Assembly: GCA_963669155.1 (NCBI GenBank)
Contig: OZ022587.1
Span: 21,441,426 to 21,505,425, forward strand
Source: Arbacia lixula
Lineage: Eukaryota > Echinodermata > Echinoidea > Arbacioida > Arbaciidae
Direction of reading: 5' to 3'
DNA: 64,000 nt
Shown here: piece after piece, positions 57,805 through 64,000 of the stretch
How the letters are laid out: every line of letters starts with the position of its first letter
Numbering within the stretch: position 1 is the first letter of the stretch
Made by a program: the position numbers and the translations under genes
Notes under the pieces: model-generated
What the model was told of the DNA's origin: nothing
The model's input: only the letters and a program-made list of their open reading frames with translations
The model's database searches: none

Positions 57805-59111
57805 CAGCTTACTCTCGATATAACGAGGTCGTCGGGACCAGGACTTTTTCCTCGTTATAACGAAACCTCGTTGTATCCAAACAGAGTAAAAAATAATAAA
57901 ATACATTGAAACATGTGTGCTTGTGTGTTTGTTGTGTTTTACTATGTTTTGATATCCATAGCCGTCTTGGAAACATGCGTTAATTATCAAACTGAAAAAA
58001 GGGATTGGAAACATGCGTTTCAAACTGAAAAGGGGATTTATTTTTGCTCAATTAACACATCATCCTACCTTGATATATTGTTGACGTTTTAATAACTACT
58101 TGCATTCAATGAATACAGACATTTCCCGATACGATGGGTGTTATTTTACAGTAAATAAACTGGTCAAAATAAGTTATCGTAATCTTGTGGACAAGAAAAC
58201 ATGCGGTTTCGTTGTTTGGACAAACAAGAGAACAGGCGGCGCAACGGGTTGAACGGCCGTGATATGAGGGGAAGAGCGTCTCGCTCGTCTGATGGGTTTG
58301 CAACGACGTAGCAACACCATTATGATCGGCACTTTCTTTGTGGGTCATTCCAAAATTATTACGAGGGGGTTCCATGTAGAAGAATAATGCTGCCCTGCAT
58401 GCTTATATTTCATTTTGTTATCGTGATGATTTCCAGCGGTATTCTAATTTAAAGAATATTTTAATTATCTCTTCAAATCTTTCATTGTCATATTTTAGTG
58501 TGTGAAACATACTTCCCCGTCCGAGATCACATTTGTTTTTGTCAAGAAACCCAATCAATCGCTGCTCATCAGACACACCCCCAATTCAGCACGCACCGTG
58601 TCATTGATTGCCGCGATGAGATCGGACTTGCAAACCATGTGCTTTCAATGTATGTACGCTGTGCGGAGGAGTGGTGTGTCAGAAACTGTGCATCCCCAGT
58701 TCAGCACGCACCGTATCATTGATTGCCGTGATGGGATCGGACTTGGAAACCATGTGCTTTCAATGTACATACGCTGTGCGATCGCGGAGAGGGAGTGATG
58801 TATTAGAAACTGTGCACATGCTCGCGTTGTGTAGACGTGTATATGAGATGTGTGTCTAGCTCCTTGCGGTGCCGGTGTTTTCATGTCTCGATTTTTCCTT
58901 CCTAGTTATAACGGGACGCAATTGTTATGTTTTTCTTTGTCTCGGGGTCAACAGAATAAGCTCGTTATAACGAAATCTCGTTGTAACCGTGCTCGTTATA
59001 AGCGACGTGTTGCACCATAGGTTTGCATGTAGAAACTTTTGGGACCGAGAAATTTCTCTCGTTATAACGAAACCTCGTTGTATCCGTGCTCGTTGTATCG
59101 AGAGTAAGCTG
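57805..59111. mobile_element. Pogo-like non-autonomous DNA transposon with TA duplication
   Basis: CAGCTTACTCTCGATA at 57,805-57,820 and TATCGAGAGTAAGCTG at 59,096-59,111 are exact 16-bp inverted termini, each flanked by TA. TA duplication and CAG-initiated ends with TATAACGA motifs are typical of Tc1/mariner-superfamily elements, pogo/Tigger-like in style. Sub-terminal CTCGTTATAACGAAACCTCG-like repeats occur in both flanks (57,850s, 58,960s, 59,060s). The 1307-bp interior has no recognisable transposase. It sits in the putative first intron. Confidence 0.85.
58583..58812 (+). repeat. 115-bp tandem duplication inside the pogo-like element
   Basis: TCAGCACGCACCGT starts at 58,586 and again at 58,701. 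The two units share ATTGATTGCCG.GATG.GATC, ACCATGTGCTTTCAATGTA and TACGCTGTGCG, at roughly 90% identity by eye. Confidence 0.9.
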
Positions 59112-59119
59112 TATATACA

Positions 59120-59745
59120 TTGATTTGTGTATTCATTTATTTATTATTTTAGCCAGTGTATCATCTTAAGGATGCAGGTGTTATGAATAACTTTAAGTCC
59201 TTGTGTTCAGTCTTATGTTTCTCTTTTGTTCTGACTTCCTCCCAGGTTGATTTCACCCTTTGTATTGCAATACAACAACCCTTTTACACAGTCCCACCTC
59301 AAGAGGGATTCCATTCCTTGAATTTGAGATACTCCCCCAAGTAAAACATGCATCTTGTTGAAAGTTATGCTGTAAGAATTCTTGTTTAAAATATCTGATC
59401 CGTGAATAAAATCTCAAAATCTGCAAGGAGGAGGGATCGTGCAAAAAAGTGCATTATTGATGAAAATTACTTGCGCCGCTGCAGCTAAGAAGAACAGTTG
59501 ATATTGCACGAACATTTTTGAAGTAAGCTGCTGCAATGGTGTATTGATTTATGGATTTGTTTTCTCCCCTTCTCATCTGTATTGGCAGGTATAAGGATTT
59601 GCTTACCTGTAAAGTGAGAGGTGTATAAGTGAATTTAGCTATCGGTATCAGTGAAGAGAGCGTGTTCAATCGCATCTTGACATATTTTATTTCATTTTGA
59701 TTCATTTTTGCTTTGGTGCACCCCTTAATTTGTCTCCTTCTACCT
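59120..59745. other. Intronic DNA, no gene recognised
   Basis: A strong acceptor-like site (CTGACTTCCTCCCAG ending at 59,245) opens a 33-codon frame, but joining it in phase 1 to the start exon gives an immediate TGA, and no donor follows. I therefore do not call an exon. Confidence 0.45.
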
Positions 59746-60180
59746 CCTATGCTCTCTCTCTCTCTCTCTCTCTTTGCTGTCTCTTCTCCCTAGTTCTCCC
59801 TAGTTCTACCCCTCCTCTCTTTTTCTCTCTCTCTTCCTCCTCTTTCTCCCTCTTTCTTTCCTTCCCCACTCTATCCTTTCCTCCCCTTCTCTCCTCTCAC
59901 TCTCTCTTCTTTTACATCTGTAATCTTTCTGCCATACTTGTATCTCACTTCCTCTCTCCTCCAGCTACCACCTTTGTGTTTCTCATCTTCTCACTCCCTT
60001 GATCATATTCTCACCTTCTTCATTCCATTCTCTTCTTCCTGTCTTATATCTTGCTCTTGCATCTCTCTTCATCTATCTCTTTTACCAACAAATCGTTCCA
60101 CAGCTCGTTCTCTCTTTCTTTTCTTCTCTATCTTTCTCTCTGCAAGACACTTCTTTCTTTTACTCATCTTTTCTATTGGT
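59745..60180 (+). repeat. Polypyrimidine (CT-rich) tract
   Basis: (CT)n core at about 59,752-59,773 followed by imperfect TCTCC/CTTT-rich DNA. The ORFs are low complexity. Confidence 0.92.
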
Positions 60181-60189
60181 GTATCATCA

Positions 60190-60900
60190 CCTAATTCCCT
60201 CCTAATATGGTATATTTTCTCATGCTTACATTTTATACATTTGGAAAGAAATGTTAATTGAGAATAACAACATGCCAGTCATAAATCATAGGCCTATACT
60301 AGTATATCTACAATTAATTATTTGTATCATACTCAATTATAAAGTCTCATTTATCGCCACATTTTCTTTTCAACATTGATCTTCTGTCACTTTGAAAATA
60401 CATATTGCCAATAAGAACAATGAACCTGAAGAAAAAGCTACTAAAACTGTCATGTCTCTATTTGGGAGATGTTCATATGTGAAGTGTTTGTCTCTATTTT
60501 TTCAGAGGTCATCAGATGAAGTGTTTAATTTTTTAGACCATATTAGATGATTCATACCCCATCTCTCCTTTGTGGTTTGTCCTGAAATAATTTATTCCTT
60601 GACTTGACAAATATTTGCCTGTCCGTTTCGTGTCATCTTGTGCAAATTTACCACTGGTTAATTAGTCTAGACATCAGAGAGACAACTGGCTTTGTTTAAA
60701 AATTGTCCCTGTTGTCTCTGGTTGTGATAGTCTGTAGACAAAGACTCTAATGAACAATTTTCTCAAGGCATGTGTCTGGAAGAACACTTTTCATTTGTGT
60801 ATCAAACATATGGGAGCTAGTCTTAGCAGTTCAGACCCATTGATACAGATTCACTCACTGACTGACAATGGTTTGTGTCTGCTACATGTAATATGATTTG
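60190..60900. other. Intronic AT-rich DNA
   Basis: No exon, inverted repeat or tandem repeat was recognised. Confidence 0.45.
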
Positions 60901-61009
60901 GAGGTGAGAGAGAATCCGAGAAACAAATAGAGAAGAAAGAAAGAAAGGACAAGAAAACAACCAATATCAATAAAGAAGAAATGAAGGGTGGGAAAGGGGG
61001 AGGTGAAGG

Positions 61010-61332
61010 GAAGAGAGAGAGGAAGAGAAATAGATAGAGAGAGGGAGAGAGAGAGAGGGAGAGAGAGAGAGTGAGAGAGAGAGAGAGAGAAAGAGACAAA
61101 GAAAAAGAAGGAGTGAGACAAAAATAAAAAAAAGACAGAGAGAGAGAGAGGGAGAGAGAGAGAGAAAAAAAAGGAGAGCAAAGTGAGAGATTGAAAAGGA
61201 GAGAAAAAGAGGGGGAGAGACACAGAGAGTGAGAGAAATATAAAAAGAGAGTGGAATAGAAACATAGAGGAGGGAGCAGAGAGAGAGAGAGAGAGCGAAG
61301 TGATGGATTAAAAAAGAGAACGAAATTAAGAA

Positions 61333-61376
<44 letters not shown>

Positions 61377-61430
61377 CAAAGTAACATATAGAAAACCAGT
61401 GAGAAAAGGCTTAGAGGGAGAGAGAGAGTG
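61010..61430 (+). repeat. GA-rich purine tract
   Basis: (GA)n blocks at about 61,035-61,094, 61,138-61,164 and 61,338-61,373, separated by A-rich purine DNA. Ser/Leu/Phe ORFs on the minus strand are artefacts. Confidence 0.97.
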
Positions 61431-61689
61431 AGAGAAGAGCCAGCAAAATTAAAACCAATATGACAAGGGAGTAGACAGGGTCAGAGACAACTCCCTCCCT
61501 AAAATGAACCCACCAGTTGGTATTTTAATAATGTGTACATTTCTCATTACAAGGTGACTCAATTTACATATAACTTGACATGCCTGTGTTTACTCCCTGC
61601 ATTCTAGGCATTGTTGACCAAGTAGATTTCTGATTGAGTTACTCACAGTCTATTTTAATCTCTGGTAGACTCTGGTTGGGCTTTCCCAG

Positions 61690-61910
61690 AGCTGATTGTG
61701 GCTTTTTTACCTGCAGCTAATTGGGAGGCCAATGTAGTGTTTTTTCTAGGCAGATCTGGGTCTCTCTAATGAGACGGGCTAATTTTTTCTGGGAACAAAT
61801 TAAAAAACCTGTCTTATTCTCTGACTTCTTCTGTCCCAAAGTCATGAATGGTGTGAGCCGAGGATTGTGTATAGTGATTGCTCCAGGACGTGAACCCATT
61901 AAGTCCATGC
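61690..61910. promoter_or_regulatory. Putative conserved intronic element
   Basis: Repeat-free block with CTAATTGG at 61,717-61,724, CTCTAATGAGACGGGCTAATTT near 61,765 and AACAAATTAAAAAACC near 61,795. Several homeodomain cores within 90 bp in an intron suggest an enhancer. The ORFs on both strands have no domain. Confidence 0.3.
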
Positions 61911-61919
61911 TATTATGAC

Positions 61920-63235
61920 AGTGTATGCGAGATAGATATTGGTGTTACACAATGTGTTTGCAATTGATTTGTTTCCTTTTTTAATTAAGCTGTATTCTCT
62001 CTATTTGCTGCTTGCTACTTTCCCTTTTAAATGAGTCTAAGTGAGCTTCAAAGCGTGAAGAGGCATTGTATTCAGCACTCTACGAGTTCATGACAATATT
62101 AGTCTCCACACTTGTTTCTCCAGGCTTAATTGGTCTTGTATTTACGATTCCACCCCACCCTCTTCCCCCATCACCCCACCCCCCTGCCCCATCATCCCAC
62201 AAAATGAGAAGAACTTACCAGTTCCAACTAAATATGAGAGCAGAATTTCACAACTCTTGAACATTTGATCGCTAACTGATTTCACACCATCCTTCCCCTT
62301 CTCTCATTTCTTTTTCTTCATCTTCTTCTCCCGTAGTATTCTACCTCCTGCTATCAATGTTGTTGTTAAACTACATATACCTTAATATAACTTTTCTTGT
62401 ACTGCTTGCTACTTCGATTACTAATGTTGCTGTATTACTGCTGGTACTGCTGCTTCAATTTCTGTCATATGATACTCATATAACTACATTTCTTTGGGTC
62501 ATATTATTTGTTCTATTTCAATAACTTTTGATAAACTACACATGCTTATTAAACATAATAAAAAATATAACTCTTGGCATACAACATTTCCTAATTGTTT
62601 CTCATATTACAGATTTATTTAACTTATTTGAAAAAGTGATTTTGACATGAAATATACTTGAGCAAGTCTTGTCGAACATTTCTGTTCAGCAAAATCATCA
62701 CATTTCAATTACCCCTTCTAATTTGTCACTCTGCACCCCTTTTATGCCACTTCCAAATCAAATCCAACCGCTTAGAGGTGTTAATCTGTAAATATGTCCA
62801 TAAAATCTGTTTGACCTCTCTCTCCCTCCTATGTACATAGTTTGACAATTAATCATAAAATAGGTGATGAAAGAAGATGACATGTAAGCCCATTTCTAGG
62901 AGCAACCCTAAAACTGTAAGAGGAGAAGGAATTTCAGGAAATTTGGTAAAGACAGAGACATTCCAAAGCCAGTGTGAGATGGTGTATGACTCACCAAAAG
63001 AAAACACTTTTAGGGGTGTGTGCCCCAGTGAAATTAACCCACAAATATTCTGTTTTATGTCAGACAATGAGATAAAGAAGACAAAACTGTTTTCCGTCTA
63101 AAATTGTCTTTCTTTGTGCTTCAATTTCCTCTATTTGAAATAAAAATATTCATTGAAACTACTGAGGTCTCCTTCAGTGACAAAGAAAATAAGACAAAAA
63201 TGGAATTCTTTTCTTGTTTCATTCTGAAAGAATTT
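61920..63235. other. Intronic AT-rich DNA
   Basis: An acceptor-like site (CTTGTTTCTCCAG ending at 62,123) opens a phase-1-compatible frame to a stop at 62,260, but no usable donor is present and the translation is proline-rich low complexity. No exon is called. Confidence 0.4.
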
Positions 63236-63239
63236 CACA

Positions 63240-63540
63240 TGTTGCACAAATTAACAAGTCGCCCATAAATCTGGAGACAAAGGCCGTTTCTGCTGATTTC
63301 CGCTTTTGAAAGTTGCGCCTTATAAAAGTGACATTGGGGATATTTTTACCAGCAGATGGGGAGCCATTTGTGCTATGTTAGGGTACTTCATGAAATTTTA
63401 CAGCAGCGGCGTACGCCAGTTGTTTTCATGTTTTTCCTGCCAGCACATTTCTAACACATCTTATTTCATCACTCCAATGTATTTGCAGCCAGCTCTTTCC
63501 TCCGCCGATATTTATGCGGGAATGTGAAGACAGAATTGTC
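63240..63540. promoter_or_regulatory. Putative conserved intronic element
   Basis: About 290 bp of mixed, repeat-free DNA. It has CCCATAAATC and ACAAAGG (63,277-63,283, Tcf/Sox-like), CTTATAAAAGTGACATTGG near 63,319, CAGCAGATGG (E-box-like) near 63,351, and CCGCCGATATTTATGCGGG near 63,502, which contains a partial CCG/CGG inverted pair. Motif richness suggests an enhancer. Conservation is untested. Confidence 0.3.
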
Positions 63541-64000
63541 ATATAACAGATCTTGCTAATGAATGTAGAAAAGACAGGAAAACAATTCTCCCTGGAGAGT
63601 TGCCTAAATATCAGTAATTAACATTTTTCATGATATGAATAATTTTGGCACTTCCTTTTATTGGTGTTTGTCCAAAAATTGTGAGGACAAATTGTGAGAG
63701 GTACAAATATATTGATGAATTATATTATCCATGCTGTCAAAGAGATATGTTTGCTTCATTGCATTGTTGGGCACATTATTACCCTTGTACTTACCAGTTA
63801 CCATTGTATGTTACAGGTAGTCATTTGATGTATTACAAATATATGTCCGGGTACATTGTTCCTCTAAGATCCTACATCATGTGCATGGACACTGAACAAT
63901 TCATATTCATGTTTATCTCTTACAATCTGAAATTTGAAAAAAAAATGGTTTAGCTCAATGCTGCCAAACTTGTGTCCATTAAAGTATTTGGAATGTCCGC
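63541..64000. other. Window end, intronic AT-rich DNA
   Basis: A 102-codon + strand ORF (63,645-63,953) has no domain and no splice support. Nothing else was recognised. Confidence 0.4.

Noticed and set aside
59246..59344. Possible second exon after a strong acceptor
   Set aside because: Phase-1 joining to the start exon gives an immediate TGA, and no donor follows the open frame.
60851..61387. 178-codon minus-strand Ser/Leu/Phe ORF
   Set aside because: Low-complexity translation of the purine tract.
62124..62260. Possible phase-1 exon after TTTCTCCAG
   Set aside because: Frame is compatible but the translation is proline/histidine-rich repeat-like DNA and has no donor before its stop.

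Overview
This window reads as nuclear DNA of an animal: AT-rich, very gene-poor, full of long (GA)n/(CT)n, (CA)n, (TTC)n and (TGG)n arrays, with many short inverted-repeat transposons and good GT-AG splice signals. The transposon and SINE style, especially the element starting TGTCTCGCCCAC with a CCGTCCG minisatellite, resembles what I know from marine deuterostomes. I infer an echinoderm, possibly a sea urchin, but no protein here is long enough to prove it. There are no bacterial-type operons, rRNAs, CRISPR arrays or intact long ORFs. Nearly every long ORF is a translation of a microsatellite or polypyrimidine tract.

Only one piece of protein-coding gene is well supported. It is a start exon on the + strand near 57.1 kb: ATG in a strong context, a 20-residue hydrophobic signal-peptide-like sequence, then a consensus GTAAG donor. 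It sits behind a leader of roughly 3 kb (53.7-57.1 kb) that is unusually free of simple repeats and carries several upstream ORFs. A strong polypyrimidine acceptor lies at 56,649. A CA/CT-repeat-flanked, GC-richer stretch at 53.4-53.75 kb is a plausible promoter. Everything downstream to the window end looks like the first part of a large intron. Two weaker exon candidates are a 24-nt microexon at 15,122-15,145 and a 153-nt phase-symmetric open stretch at 40,220-40,372.

Layout: 0-5 kb holds a TGG array and plain AT-rich DNA. 5-11.2 kb is a repeat cluster: a split dispersed repeat, a tRNA-like SINE head, a 374-bp inverted repeat, and a 1.3-kb DNA transposon whose core is a 157-bp tandem array. 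Each of five units of that array carries four direct AGGTCA half-sites, forming DR1 and DR4 nuclear-receptor-type arrangements. 11.4-18 kb has a CpG-rich block, three adjacent miniature elements, the microexon and a putative conserved non-coding block. 18.8-24.4 kb has polypyrimidine tracts, a LINE 3' tail and a (TTC)n array of about 94 units. 25-49 kb is dominated by purine-rich (GA)n tracts, most with GA on the + strand, plus diverged tandem repeats and miniature elements. 49-53 kb is quiet. 53.4-57.2 kb is the gene start. 57.2-64 kb is the putative first intron, with a clear pogo-like non-autonomous transposon (16-bp inverted termini and TA duplication) and two putative conserved blocks.

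No complete gene can be read, so no pathway can be assembled. The most interesting items are the transposon-borne nuclear-receptor half-site array, the leader and signal-peptide exon, the microexon candidate, and the large GAA/TTC tract.
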